Part shown: positions 48,351 to 61,510 of the stretch, piece after piece
Layout of the letters: every line of letters begins with the position of its first letter
Numbering within the stretch: the stretch's first letter is position 1
Assembly (NCBI GenBank): GCA_028023455.1
Contig: JAQFVV010006310.1
Coordinates: 1,118,001-1,182,000 of the forward strand
Length of the DNA stretch: 64,000 nt
Reading direction: 5' to 3'
Source of the DNA: Epiperipatus broadwayi
Lineage: Eukaryota > Onychophora > Udeonychophora > Euonychophora > Peripatidae
Position numbers and translations under genes: made by a program
Notes under the pieces: generated by a model
What the model was told of the DNA's origin: nothing
The model's database searches: none
What the model saw: only the letters and a program-made list of their open reading frames with translations

Positions 48351-48467
48351 TTTTGTCAATACATGATTTTGTTGTTTTAGACGATTTACAGCATTTATTT
48401 TTTCAGCCTGACAATAAGTTGGTAGAGGAGGTTTCCTAACTGCTAAGTTCATATGAAGAGGAAAACC
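48351..48467 (-). CDS. Internal exon of the coiled-coil protein gene
   Basis: The donor AAA/GTAAGTA (48344-48350) is near consensus; the acceptor is AAAAAG before GGTTTTCC. The exon is 117 nt, 39 codons, phase 0 at both ends: GFPLHMNLAVRKPPLPTYCQ then AEKINAVNRLKQQNHVLTK. A proline-containing linker leads into the start of the coiled coil that continues in 37629-37757. The intron to that exon is about 10.6 kb and contains the Merlin element. The joined reading frame is seamless, which supports a single intact host gene. Confidence 0.85.
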
Positions 48468-48469
48468 CT

Positions 48470-48960
48470 TTTTAAAAAAAGAGCAAAATAAACATATTTT
48501 AAATTTTGAAAATTCAAAAAAAAAAAAAACCTATTATAAACAAACAAAAAACAACTAATTTGAAATATGTACACAAACATGTCAAAAGCTTTTTCCCATA
48601 TATTAAGAGAGGCAAGAAACTATTAGTGCAAAGAAAAATTAGTATGAGAATACTCCAGAGAAGCATTCTTATTACTAAACATGATATGAAAAATTGCTTA
48701 CAATCATTTCGATATCACAATAGATTCTTTAGAGCAAATACAATCTTTCATTGCATAAATAGTTTTATATATCTATGAAAACATTCACTATTTCTGCATA
48801 GACATAATGTATCATTTTAAAAAAAATTCTGAGTTAAAAAATATACCAATATTTCTTCATTAAAAAAATTACAAACCTGAAAGTAGATATAATTAAATAG
48901 TCATTAAGATGAATAATTAATAAAAAATCACTTAATTGATAAATTCTAACTATTACAAAA
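48470..48960. other. Intron, AT-rich, no gene seen
   Basis: The open frame at 48506-48778 is lysine-rich noise with no domain. Confidence 0.45.
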
Positions 48961-49790
48961 TCTAAATTTAAAATGCTGAAAAACAAGAATTGGATTTATA
49001 TCCTCGAATGTGGAAAAATAAATATTGGAATTTCATCAACAAACAATTAAAAGAAAACCTACACATACAGGAAAATACCTAGCCTATATATCCAAACACA
49101 AAACATGGAATTATACTATTACTATGGAATAGAGCAAAAGAGGTTTGTTCAGAAACCAGCGATTTGGAAAAAGAAAAGATCCATATAGAACAAACTCTTA
49201 TGAAAAATGGTTATCCATCAGCTGTTATTAAGAAAACTTTAAATAGACAAAAAAAAAACCCCATCAAGAGAAAAGACAATTATTGGTACTGTAGGGTACC
49301 CATACATTCCAAAAATAGCAGATACATTAAAGAAAAATTTGCAATCAGTATAACATCAGAACAGCTTTCCAGAACAATACGATCCTATGAGGAATTCTAA
49401 CATCTACAAAGTATAAACATGAAATGATGAAAAGAAAAAACTGCATCTATGAAATACCATATGAATGTGGAAGAATATATATTGGTGAGACCAGTCGTCC
49501 CATTGAAAAGCGCTTGCAAGAACACAAACTGATAATTAGAAGAGAGAAAACAGATGTGTCTAAGATAGCAGAACATGTATGTGCCAATGAACATATGTTC
49601 AATTGGGAAAATACAAAAATATTGGATAGAGAAGAAAAGGTACAAAGAAAAAAATTTAAAGAAGCTGCTCACATGACAATGGCAAAAAATCCCATAAGCC
49701 AACCCAGTGTGACTATACATAATGTATGGAAACCACTAATCAACTTTGCTCTTAGGAAAAAGTGGAGAAATCAGGAGGAATCTCATAGAT
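48961..49790 (+). pseudogene. Penelope-like element, 3' part with GIY-YIG endonuclease
   Basis: A truncated retroelement of the Penelope class. The reverse transcriptase C-terminal signature KRKPTHTGKYLAYISKHKTW occurs near 49050. The linker at 49164-49400 includes LMKNGYPSAVIKKTL. The GIY-YIG endonuclease at 49424-49792 starts CIYEIPYECGRIYIGETSRP, continues IEKRLQEHK, and has AEHVCANEHMFNWENTKILD followed by a RKKFKEAAHM helix and the Asn-containing KNPISQP segment. Frameshifts lie near 49160 and 49400, and the reverse transcriptase core is missing. It lies in the 9-kb intron between the coiled-coil exons at 48.4 and 57.5 kb. Confidence 0.88.
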
Positions 49791-49823
49791 AAGTATATGA
49801 AATTATTACAGACTGTTGCCTTT

Positions 49824-49912
49824 GGCAGGATGGCTCAGTTGGTTAGAGCGTTACCTTAAAATTCAAAAATCAAGAATCTAAGGGCCCAGGTTCGAATCCC
49901 ATACTAGTACAG
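49824..49912 (+). repeat. tRNA-like segment with pol III A and B boxes
   Basis: A-box TGGCTCAGTTGG (49831-49842) and B-box GGTTCGAATCC (49889-49899) match the pol III consensus. The 5' and 3' ends do not pair as an acceptor stem, so this is a tRNA-derived promoter, not a tRNA gene. It lies about 35 bp after the Penelope ORF. The same junction is seen in decayed form at 50.38-50.45 kb and, reversed, at 61.4 kb, so it belongs to the repeat family's 3' region. Confidence 0.75.
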
Positions 49913-50074
49913 TCACTGGTCAGGCCAGCAACACTTGCAGAAGAGGGGAGACTAATACTTCTCACAACATTGTGCATATACTAACCTGTTTGATGTGCTA
50001 TTAATAACAGTTGAATGTATTTGGAATATTTAAATAAAGTTACATTTTTCTAAAGACATTCAATACATATATTA

Positions 50075-50600
50075 TTAATGATGGAAATAGTCCAATATAA
50101 AAATACAAACATAAAGTAATGATTAGAAAAAAAAAAAGAAAAGATATGACTAAAACAGCAGATTATGCATATCTCAATAAATGTATGTCCAACTAGAGAA
50201 ATAAAAAAGTATTGGACAGAAAAAGAAAAAAGTTTAAAGAAGCTGCTCATATGATAATGGCAATTAATTCTATAAATCAACTAAATGTAATAATCCACAA
50301 TGTTTAGAAATCACTCATTAATCTTGCCTCCAATAAGAAAAAGTGAAAATATTAGAAATTTCTAACTTTCACCTTTGCCAGAATAACCTTATTGGTTATG
50401 GCTTCACTTTAATTTCAATATTCATAAGTTTAAAGAATACTAGTAAAATTCCCAGGCTACTACTATTATAGGTTATGCCAACAACAATTGAAAAAGAAAG
50501 AGTAATGACATTTGAAATATATTATATAATATTTGGAAAAATATAAAGTTTGAAATTTTCTAAAAATATTTAACAATTAAATTAGATGATGGAAATAGTT
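50075..50600 (+). pseudogene. Second, tandem partial Penelope-like copy
   Basis: A decayed copy of the end of the GIY-YIG region (50195-50340: TGGACAGAAAAAGAAAAAAG, TTTAAAGAAGCTGCTCATAT) and of the following tRNA-like 3' region, placed head-to-tail directly after the first copy. A third start (GATGGAAATAGTTCAAC) appears at 50586 and fades out. Tandem partial copies are usual for Penelope elements. Confidence 0.75.
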
Positions 50601-53052
50601 CAACATATAATTATTATTATTATTATGCTTATTTTGTTTTATTTTTATGTCAAGATATTATTGCTTTATTTTCATTAAAATATTAAGATATTGTATCATA
50701 GTTTAGATATAGATAAGGTAATGGAATGGCCACTGTGTATTATGCAAATTGAAATTTTTTTTGTACTTAATTATATTAAAGAGAATAAATGAAAAATAGC
50801 AGCTCTGTTATGTCTGACAGGATGTAAGGTTATGGATATTATACATAAATATTTTGAGCAACCAATAAATGAGTCAATCATGTATCAAAACATGGCAAAA
50901 AAATTGAATGATCATTTTGAGTAAAAAAGAAGCTATAAGAAATAAACTATTACACATATCTTAATTTTTAAATAAATATCCTGATATTGGCTCAGCCAAA
51001 GATTCCTCTGCCAGCACTTTTCTAATGAAAGATCATGTAATGCCAAATTATGGAACATATGAACAATAAAAATTGGCCAAAAGTTTCCATGTCCTTCATT
51101 ATTGCAATCTGAATCATGATGATTTTTGTGATAAAGCAAAAAAAAAAAAAAAACAGAAGCACATGCAAAAATTGTATAATAACTTTTGTCCAAAAAAATC
51201 GATGATTCCAATTCTCATATCTTATTGCAAAATGCATTAAGTTAGAGAGCATATTTCAGAATATATTTGAACAAAATAAAAGCATTTGAAAATACTATTT
51301 TAGATTTTTATAAATTGTGTATTGTTAATAGCTTTTTATATTACATCATATGCTGGAGATAATTGTACATTGTTTGAAGAAAATTATCAATATATTTTAA
51401 AAAATATAAAACTAAAAAAATCACGTTTTTTGTTTAGTACTATGAATTTTGTTTCTAGGAGTTTATTAGTAACAAAAACCAGGAGTTTATTAGTAACAAA
51501 ACCAAGTGATATTTTTATAATTAATAAAGAAAATAAAAGGTTATTAAGTCTATATCAAATATTCTATTATGAAAAGTGATGAATCATTTAGAAACAGAAA
51601 AGATAATTTTTTTATTTAAATAAAAAATTATTAATATAGAAGGTTGTTATAAATAAAATAAAGAATGAAATTAAAAGTTATAGCAAAAGAAAAATATTAT
51701 ATTTGGAATTTCATAAGATAACAAAGCCATACAAACATCTATATAAATAGGTTGCATTCATTAAAACTCCATACCAATAAACATGCAAGAGAAGCCAAGC
51801 TAGACTGAAAGAAAAATCAGAAAAGAAAAAATAGAGTGGAATGTAATTTCCCATTAACATTTATCCCTTATATCATTGAAATGCATCCAAATAAATAAAT
51901 AAATAATGCTTTTACTTATAGTCTGGGATTCAAAAGAATATTTTACAAAAATTATATTAATATAAAAAAGAAACTTCGGATATTGCTCATCTTCCTTAAA
52001 TTATTTTTAGTTCTATAAAGTAATTAATATTATGTAAATATTCTTGATGCAAAAACAAATCTATTCCACTTTCATGTGGGCCACATTCACTAGAGATTTA
52101 AACTATAATAAAAAAAGCTAAGAATTTTCCATTAACATTCAAACCTTATCCCATCAATGAAATGCATACAAATATAAAACAACAAAAAAAAGTTTTCAAT
52201 TTAGTCTGGGATTTTAAAGAATGGTTTACAAAAATTTTTCTAATATATATATAAAAAGCACTTAGTAATTTTTCTCTTCCCTTAAATTATTTTTATAACA
52301 AAATAATTAATATTTATGAATTCAATTAATATATTTATTTAAAAATTTCTTCCAAATACAATTTGATTGTTAGTGTTTTAAAAAATAAAGTAAAACTATA
52401 TGTAAAAACTACAATAACAAAAATTATTTTATAATACAAATTCAAAGTTTGAAGATATATGACATATATACATATACTATTAATTTTAACAACTTTATAA
52501 GAAAATACTGATCATTAATTTATGTAGCACTGAGAATATAGATTAAAATTTCTATAAAGTAATTATTTTCATTATAGAAATCATTTTAATTAACTTGCAA
52601 ATAATTATCTCTCATCTTAATCTATTAATCAGATGAAAAGTTAATCCACTTTTGTCTGTTTTCCATGATTTTATATCAATAGTCAATTAATCATATACAT
52701 TTAAGATGGATGAAACATTATAGCATTTGTATTTATGGATAAAGTTATTAAAAATAATAGAATTTATAATTGCACTATGATACAAAACTTTAAACTATTT
52801 AGATCGAGGTTTTGCTAAGATCGCCATTAATATAATGCTTTCAGTTCAAAATATCAATGATTAATCAACTATCCATATAGATCTTAAGGATTAGATGAAA
52901 ATGAGTTTTTTCTTCATCTCATCAATACATTAACATTAGAGAGCATTATTTGAAAGTTTGGATTATTATGTGTACATATAAAGATTATTACAAAAATATT
53001 ATAATACATTAATATATATGATCATTAAAATCAATCAACACTTAAATAATTC
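50601..53052. other. Intron, AT-rich, no gene seen
   Basis: A 24-bp direct duplication (AGGAGTTTATTAGTAACAAA, twice at about 51457-51504) is the only feature noted. The open frames are noise. Confidence 0.5.
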
Positions 53053-53163
53053 CAATATCAATAATAATCTCAACCTGTTGTCAAAGCAACCTTTTTTCAA
53101 CAATAACAGTGAAAGGAGATTGCCTTGACAACAGGTTGAGATTGTTGATTGTTATTGATATTG
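53053..53163. mobile_element. Hairpin MITE, 111 bp
   Basis: Arms 53053-53089 and 53120-53163 pair (CAATATCAATAA, then TCTCAACCTGTTGTCAA). A 7-bp extra piece in the right arm breaks the symmetry. A 30-nt loop separates them. No coding potential. Confidence 0.75.
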
Positions 53164-56100
53164 TCTAAGTCCTTGACTGATTTTAATAATTACTTATAAA
53201 CCTATTTTACCTTGAACATTATTACATTAATATATATGTATATAACAGATAAAGCAACACATTTCAAGCAGTTAAATGAACAATTAGGCAGCCTTTAATC
53301 ATTGTAATTCAATCAACACACATTCCTCTAGCTATTGTGATTAAAAAAAAAAAAAAACATTTCAATGTTTCCTGAGTGTTTTAAAAAATTTGATTGAAAT
53401 CTGATTGCTAGATGCCAGACTATTTGTTTATTAAATAGTGCTTGAAGAGTGTCATTTCATCTGTTACATAAAACTATTGTAATTATTAACTATTAATATA
53501 TATTACACCAGCACATTGTGGTAACTGTATATTGACTTAAACCCAGTAATTTTCCTTCCCCAAAATAAATAAGCATTATCCTAATAGAAAGAAATGTTTT
53601 AATCAAAGAGTAATAAATTTTGTAAAATTTGTATAGTTAAAAGCCATAAAAATACTGTGGTATTCATATTTTCTAAGCCTATTAAGTTTTTTTTCTGTTA
53701 AAATATATTTTGTTTTTATTTTAAATTCCTTTCTATAAATTTAAAAAAAAAAAATTAAATATAATTAATTATAATTAGTTTAGCTTATTCTTTTTTTTAA
53801 TGAAAAATTCTTAATCTAGACATATATTTTGAATTGTAATTAAAAGATAATTGCATTATCTGTTTGATCAGGTTATATAATCATGGATTCATTATGTATA
53901 AAAAGCTTCATTTTCATTTCTTTCTCTTTTTGGTTGCTTCTCTTGAAAGATCAGATATGTGATGGGAGCTGTAAGGTAGTTGTTAAATAAACTTTATTCC
54001 AGATCATTGTTAAAATCATATTAACAGCAAATTAAATTTAAACTGCTAATTAAGAGTTATTGACCATGGAGAAAAGTATATTAATAATTTTAGTGAATAA
54101 TTATAAAAACATGCAAAATATTCATGGTGGTACAGTAACTTTAATAATGAAATGCTAGCTGTGATCTGATTTTCTCTGGAAATGTAAACCTACTATATAA
54201 ATCACCTGGAACATCCATGTGTAAAATCTGTTTGAAATGATAAGGTCTAAAAAAAAAACCTGCTAGAAAAAAATGAAATCCACCTTTTGAAATAAGTGCC
54301 TTTTTTATCCAACTTAATGATGGTAATAAGATCTAAAAAAAATTAAATTTGCCAGAGAAATGTAAAATTTAAAAGCAACATAACAGGAGGCAATTAAATT
54401 CAAGAAGATGCAGGGAACCTTCAGAAGATTAGTTTAAGACACTTCTAATAAAAAAAAAGAACCCCATTCTGTCAATTCTGGACTGAACTATAAAGTATTT
54501 CTATACCAACAGATTAATGTGCACACAAACTATTATATATAAAATCAAGTATGTTCTTTATAATTGAGCTCAAGTATAGAGAAATGAAATCTTTATTTTT
54601 ATTATGGGGTTGGTAAAATATCTTTTTTAAATTCTTTAAACCATTTTTTTAAAAAATTAATTATATCATTGTATTTTTTTATTATTAACTTTTATATATT
54701 TTAATAATACAAATAAATATATTTCTGGTTACTCACAAGTACATTAGGAATATAAGTTTTCGTATAAAATTAAAAATAATCAATTTAAAACAAAATTGAA
54801 ACAGACAACTCCCTATAAATAAAAAAAAAATTTAATACATCAACCCCATTTTCATTCCTTAATGGAACCTTTTCAAGGTGTTTCTTTTTACACAATCACA
54901 TGACCATTAAGGATACATTTTAACACTAAAATTTGATCATTTAAAGTTTTGTATATATTGTAACAAATACATAAAATATACATGTTATATAAAATATTTA
55001 AAAGGAATGTTAAAAATATTCAGAAAAAAAAAGTAATAATACATTTTGTTTTTAAAAATAAAAAGGGCTATCACTTAAGAAGTCAGTATAATAGGTAGAG
55101 AGGGGGGAATTTAAAATAAGGTACAAAAGACCAGCTTAGATTTAAAAAAAAAAAAAAAACAAGAATAAAACTCCAGTCAAATTCTACCAAACTTGATTTA
55201 AATAGAAAAATATATAAAAAAAATAAATATATAATGATAATTTAAGAATTTAATTAGATTTTCTATTTGAAAGACGATTACCTATCTTTTTTTAAAACAA
55301 AAATACAAAATTCAATATGTTATCTGTAAACTGTTAAAATAAAAGAAAAAAGAAAGGGTAACTTAAAATTGTATTTGATAAGCTAATGTATTCATTTGAA
55401 AAGGGAAACAGAATGTAAAGTTATCTATTTAATTATAAAATAATTTTTATCTAGTCAATGTTAAAATAATTTTTATAAGTGATTATCTGATCAAGAAGAG
55501 ATTATGTTTTACTGAAAATCAATAAACCAGTGAAATGATTAAATAATTAATGCCATGACTAAAAAGAAAATTAATTAATTACTAAAAAAGAGAAAGAAAT
55601 GAAAAACTAATTAATGATGTGGGTAAACTCAGACAATGGTTTGTCAATGGTATTTAAGTTAATAAATTTTTATTAGTTTAATCATTATTATTATTCAAGT
55701 TATTCAGATTATTCAAGCTATTCTGCTCTTCTTAAGTTTGCTGTCAGTCTCTTTCATCATGAATGTCTAGTTTTGTGCTCCAGTGATGTATAGGTATCTC
55801 TGTGGATGCCCTAACACCACCATGCACTGCTAGACTTGCAAATGGAATGTTAATTAGGTTTTTCTATGCAGTTCCTATTCATTTGATAGCCTGAGATGTG
55901 ACCAAAATTCTTGATCTGCTATTGCCGAGACATGTATCTGTCATTCATCCAAAACTACTGCTGAACAATAAAATGAAGATAGGTGCTATCCCAGAAAGTA
56001 GAAGCTATAAGCAGTTAATGAAACCAGAAACCAATTTAAAAAATATAAGCTCTAGAAGACAATGGGTGATCATTCCAAAAAATCAATAGTCAAAACCTAG

Positions 56101-57520
56101 GGCAATGTAAGCAAAAATTAAAGTCTAGAATTTCAAATGAAATGCAAGGTTAAATATTTATATTTTCTTCATAAACTTTCTTAAAACTAGAAATGCATAA
56201 ACTCTTACTTTCTAATTTAAATTGGAATTAACTATGCCAAATTTTGTAATTAATTTTATTTTATTCTTGTTGTCATAATTTGACTTGTAAATAAACATGT
56301 TTTAATTGTTAATTTGGCCTGGATTTTCTTCTCTCCATATCTGATGCATAAAATTTAGTTAAGACAAAATTTGTCAATTATAGTGTTTGTTTTAAATATG
56401 TATCATCTGATAACCTAAATGAGGGAAGTTTTCTCGTTTATTTGAGCTAGCTCTGGAATCAAGTATTGGGATCTTTTGTGAATATTCCAGTTAATTCTCT
56501 GCATGGTGCCCGGGGTCTTATTCCCAAGGTAAGTAAAAAGTATTCACAGGAGAGGTATTTTATTTCTAGCAGTTATTGAGTAGACGTAATGGTCTTGAAA
56601 TGTGGCCGTGGATTGTGTATTTATAGACAATCTTGGTCTAACAGTTAGTATAATTAATATGTAAAATATTGACTATATTTTCCTCTCTGCTTGTGTAATC
56701 GTCTGGTTATAAATTTATTGGAAAATAAATAAAAAAAGAGATGTTCTGTTATAATATATATATATGTTTTTAATAAGTCAGTCCATGGGTTAAAAAGGAA
56801 AGAAATTTGTTAATTATGAAGTATTTAGGTAATTATTTATCCATCGCTTCATATGAAAAGGGAAATGCTTATTTATTTTAGACTATAGCTCCATTTATAT
56901 TAATTGGTATTTTTATTATTATTAAATTATTCATTTTATTAAACTTTAAGTCTCTGAATGTCTTTCTTTTTGATTCTATGTGGTATTCCAACATGATTAG
57001 ATATATTATTGTATAAATTAGCATGTGTGGGTGATTTCTAATATTAATTAGATATATGTAAATTAATAATTGGTGAGTTAAGAGCTAGCATTTCAGAAGT
57101 GTGTGATTATGGTGGAGCAATAATTTTGTTTATAACTGGCATTCATTGATAAATAAATCCAGCATCATCACATCATCCATAAATCAAATGCTATAGAGAT
57201 GGTGTTGAAAGTTATATTTACTCATTCAATTCTAAGTATATTTACCAATTCTATTACGATATATTAATTACTCATATATTTTCTTCTGTCATTAAGATGA
57301 GCTTGCATCATGAATATGATAACTATTTGAAAATCACAGATCCTTTTTTGAAGATGCAAAATTTTTTATCTACAAACACTAAACTAAATATTAAATGCTA
57401 AAATTATAAACTAATTTTTATACTTATATATATATATATTAAATGCAATACAAATATTTAATCAAAACTTTTTTTAAATATTAAGTTTTAGTTTTTAATA
57501 TCTTAAACAGTGATCATATT
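53164..57520. other. Intron, AT-rich; unassigned block at 55.7-56.1 kb
   Basis: 55.72-56.10 kb is GC-richer and contains a plus-strand open frame (55898-56089, VTKILDLLLPRHVSVIHPKL..., ending IIPKNQ) without a splice-matched start or recognised domain. Otherwise it is AT-rich with TATA microsatellites. Confidence 0.4.
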
Positions 57521-57522
57521 AC

Positions 57523-57624
57523 CTTTTCAGAACTATCCACAAGTGCCTTTAAAAGCTGATTAATTTCAAAAATACGAGCTGTCTGAAAATTTAGTCTTTC
57601 TTGATATGCATCAGAAGAATAGTC
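57523..57624 (-). CDS. Internal exon of the coiled-coil protein gene
   Basis: The acceptor GTTTTTTAG is followed by 102 nt (34 codons, phase 0) and a GTAATATGA donor: DYSSDAYQERLNFQTARIFE then INQLLKALVDSSEK. Helical, coiled-coil-like composition. It joins in frame to 48351-48467, and all three exons share phase 0. Earlier exons are not recognised in the remaining 6.4 kb, so the gene continues beyond the window. Confidence 0.8.
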
Positions 57625-57629
57625 CTAAA

Positions 57630-60600
57630 AAACAAAATGTGATTTTTAAAAACCATACTAATTTCAATTGCATAATTTCAATTAGACATACAAGTAAGTA
57701 TATATTAAAATATTAGCAATTCTATATATATAAAATGATACGGTGAAATGGAATTAGTTTCAAATGATGCAGTTGCTAAAAATCCCAGATGTAAATTGTT
57801 AAGTAGCAAATATAATGGCCACTCTTATAAAAAACAAACAAACAACCTGTTGATAAAAATCTAGCAGAAAAGGGCATCTGTAATAAAAAATATAATATTC
57901 TGAAAAAGTATTAATAATTATTTATTTAATAACAAACTTGCCTTGGTACAATTAAACGTATGTTAAAAAAAAAAGATGCATTTTATGAAAGAGTTATAGA
58001 CTTATTTAATGTGAGGAAAAATGGAATTTGAATTTCTCCTCATAGACAAACAATATTTTATTATGAACATTTTTAGAACGTTTTTATAAGATTCTGATAT
58101 AACTTTAAGGATTCAGTGAGCTTTATCTTGGAAAATGTAACACAAATTATATGTACAACTGTATTAGAGATAATCTTTATATTGTATAATTAACTAAGTA
58201 TGCCTAGCATGCTTTTGGCCACTTAACCACAACAGATATAATCATAACACTAATATGTGAAGAAAATTGTAGTATTTATTAGGGAGCAAGTCATAATAGA
58301 GAATTTGCATATTTGAACCGTAAATAAGTTATTTATATTGACCATTTTTTTTGAAAGAGGAATGCAAGAATATTTTTTGTTAATTGCGTGTTTATCTCTG
58401 GCAATATTCCAGACTTCTTTCACTTTAAGTTTGGCAACATTACATTCAGAGCAGACAATACTTGTAGACATAGGTTCAAAGATGTGGCCTAGATTAGATT
58501 TGTGCTCATAGAAAGCAGAAACAAGGCATTTATAATAAAAAATTATTAATAATTATTTATTTATCAGTAAATTTCGCTCAGCTAATTACTAAAAGAATAA
58601 AATCATAATCAATGTTTTATTTTTACTTTTTTGTCTTTAGTAAAAAAAAAGAAAGATGGAATTTAGTCAGAACCAAAGGCATAAGGGCTAGAACTCCCTA
58701 GTAATATATAATATTATAAATATCTACCACTATCTCTTTCTTCTTATATATATATAAGCAATATATTCATACATGCATAAAAATCTTATTTTCATTTGTA
58801 ATATTTATTTATAGTTCAATCTGCAAATTACACTAAACTTATTGCATCATAAATGCAATCAGGTAGTCTATATTTAGCTTACATAAAATCCATAATTTTA
58901 ATGTTCATATTAAGTACTGCTTATTTACAACAAATAAATATAATTAAAGTATATTAGATATATATATATAACCAGATAAATATGATGTTTAAAAAAGATG
59001 TACAAACACATATCTCTAATTATAAATTCAAATACTCTTTTCTTATAATTACATCTTATAACAAAATTTATACTAATATGTATCAATAAAATTATCTATC
59101 AAAGAATTAAAAAAATATGGGGAGGAGTGACTGATAACTTTTCTGAATTTCATTTGCCAGTAAAATGCATTTCCATGTAAACACAACTGGCTTCACCTGA
59201 GATGAAAGCAGATAACAAAACCATACACATTTATTATCAAACCATCACCTGAACACATTAGTATGTTATTAAAATAGTAGTAATTCTCTTCATATAGGAA
59301 TATCATCAAGTGCAAACTATTTATTACCATAGCTTGCACTAGATAGCGCTACTATATAGAGATCATTGCTACTATGGTGAGGGTTATAAGATCTTAAAAA
59401 TAAAACAATTACATGGAATTGGTACTCGTGAAACATTTGAATTGCTCGGTATTCTCTTTGAATTAAGGAATACTATATAATTACTTTAACTAAATAAACT
59501 AAAAATATAACAAAATCAAAAATAAAGAACTTCTATAAAGTAATAGAACAATACAAAATTGGTGTTATTTCAATAGTCATTCTTTTAATATCATTCACTT
59601 TCTATGCAATAAATTGATAGATAATATAGTTTAGGCATTGAATATTTATAAATTTTACAATAAAACTGCGTCTATCTACCTCTTACAAACTTCTTATATT
59701 CATAAACCATTTCAATTTTCAGAGTAATCTTTGGAGATATAAAACAGAATAAAACAAACTCTTAATTTTTGGACCAACTTTAAATAACAAGCACTTGCTT
59801 TATACAGTTCCACTTTGACACCTGAGATATAATGAAACCCCTGACCTATTTTGTTTCAACAAAAAAATAGTTCATTACTATCTTTTAATCTACTATTACT
59901 CGATCTTTTTTTTTCTTAGCCACTTATCATAGTTGAAATTCACACACTCATTATCAAAGTCATTCATTTAAAAATGGAATTTAATGAAAACTGACTGAAG
60001 TCAATATCCTGGACATTTTTAAGAGATATATTTACAGAATGTGATCCTCTCCCATATCAAAAAGTTAATTCCTCAAAGATTATAAAACAATCTGCTTATT
60101 TAATCATTATCTATCAAAAACTTAATCCTGACAAACGTATAAAATCCCTTGATAATGCAAAACAATGAAAGATAAAAAAAGGATGAAAAAAAAACGCACT
60201 ACAAAATCCAGTTGTAGTAATATCTCTAAAAGGACTCTCTTTATCACAGTCAATCGCAAGATTAAAATTACACATAAAGAATTAGTCATTAAATAAAATT
60301 ATGAGCTAACCTTCCATAATATTCTTTTAAGTCAAATCAGATAAAACCAATTAATGGGAATTTGAATTTACTACTAATAGTCTTAAATTAGAAAATCTGT
60401 AAAATGGATAATACAGGATTTAAAAAAAAAAAAAAGCATAAGATCCAATCCAAAGCATGATAAATAAAATTATTTAAAACAGTATTTGAAGAGAAACAAT
60501 CATAATAAAAAAAAATTAGCATTAAAACAAAACTACAGCAATTGTTTCTTTCATCCCAACTCTACCATATTGTAATCATTCATTAGAGCAGAAACTGAAA

Positions 60601-61169
60601 CTATCCTCTCTCATTGAGAATTAGTGATGAAAGATGTAGAACCATTAACATGAGAATCAAGATTCAGGTGTTTGATTCCTCTAGTTTATCAGAGGAGTAA
60701 GAGTTATTCACACAATGCATGCATGGTGAAAGAAGATGGTTGCGGTGGGGTTGAGAGATAGAAATAAAAATTTAGAAAACATATATTTACAATGCAATGA
60801 TTAATCATTCTTTTACATAGTGTTAAAAGTGGATTAAAAAAACCAATCCATAAACTGCATGAGTAAAGTGATTCTTCTAGCTTACCTAATGAGCAAAGAT
60901 TGTTACAAAATTATACAGCAAACGAAAGTGGTCTAACTTTCTGCACTTGTAGATGATTGTGATATAGAAGAATTGAGATGAGGGATGCAATCACACACAC
61001 ACAACAACAAAACAATTAAAAAAATACATATTTACAGTGCAATGGAAAAATTATTAAAAAATAAAAAAGGCTCATTTTTGATTCTTTTCAAAATTTGTTT
61101 TATTATTGAATTAAATCCATTAAAAAAATATATAATATGAACAAAATATTTATAATGATATGTTGGATT
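57630..61169. other. AT-rich, no supported gene
   Basis: 58250-58530 on the minus strand holds an unrecognised frame (CLVSAFYEHKSNLGHIFEPM, then STSIVCSECNVAKLKVKEVW). Its first half looks protein-like, its second half like noise. 59.14-59.23 kb has an acceptor-like TTTCATCTCAG without a usable frame. Confidence 0.4.
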
Positions 61170-61510
61170 ATTTCCATTATTTAGTAGAGTTGTTAAATGT
61201 TTTTAGAAAAATTCAAACTTTATTTTTATTTCTCTAAATACATTCAATTGATAATAATAATGAACAGGTTTGTATATAACACAATGTTTCGAATAGTATT
61301 ATTTCTTCATTAAAGTGTTCTTAGCCTGAAAATTGCAAGTATTGGCAAGGGAATTGAAACAATAATCTTTAGATTCATCAATACTGAATTTAAGATGATT
61401 ATCTAACCAATTAGACAATTCTGTCAAAGGCAATAGTCAAAAGAAATTTTACATACTATTCTATGGGGTCTTTCCGACCTCCATTTTTTTTAAGATTGAG
61501 AGTAATGAGT
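61170..61510 (-). repeat. Penelope-family 3' tail with decayed tRNA-like segment
   Basis: On the minus strand it aligns with 49.76-50.06 kb: CCCCATAGAATAGTATGTAA, then CTATTGCCTTTGACAGAATT, then TTGGTTAGAT (relic A-box), TTTCAATTCCC (relic B-box) and the tail TTGAATGTATTTAGAGAAAT. No coding part is recognisable. Confidence 0.65.

Noticed and set aside
49824-49912. Functional tRNA gene
   Set aside because: The A and B boxes are perfect, but the ends cannot form an acceptor stem and the anticodon region is A-rich and oversized; the segment recurs as part of a repeat.
56474-56530. Plus-strand mini-exon ending CCCAAG/GTAAGTA
   Set aside because: The donor is excellent and the preceding ATTCCAG could be an acceptor, but it is only about 40 nt, has no supporting neighbours and lies antisense to the coiled-coil gene intron.
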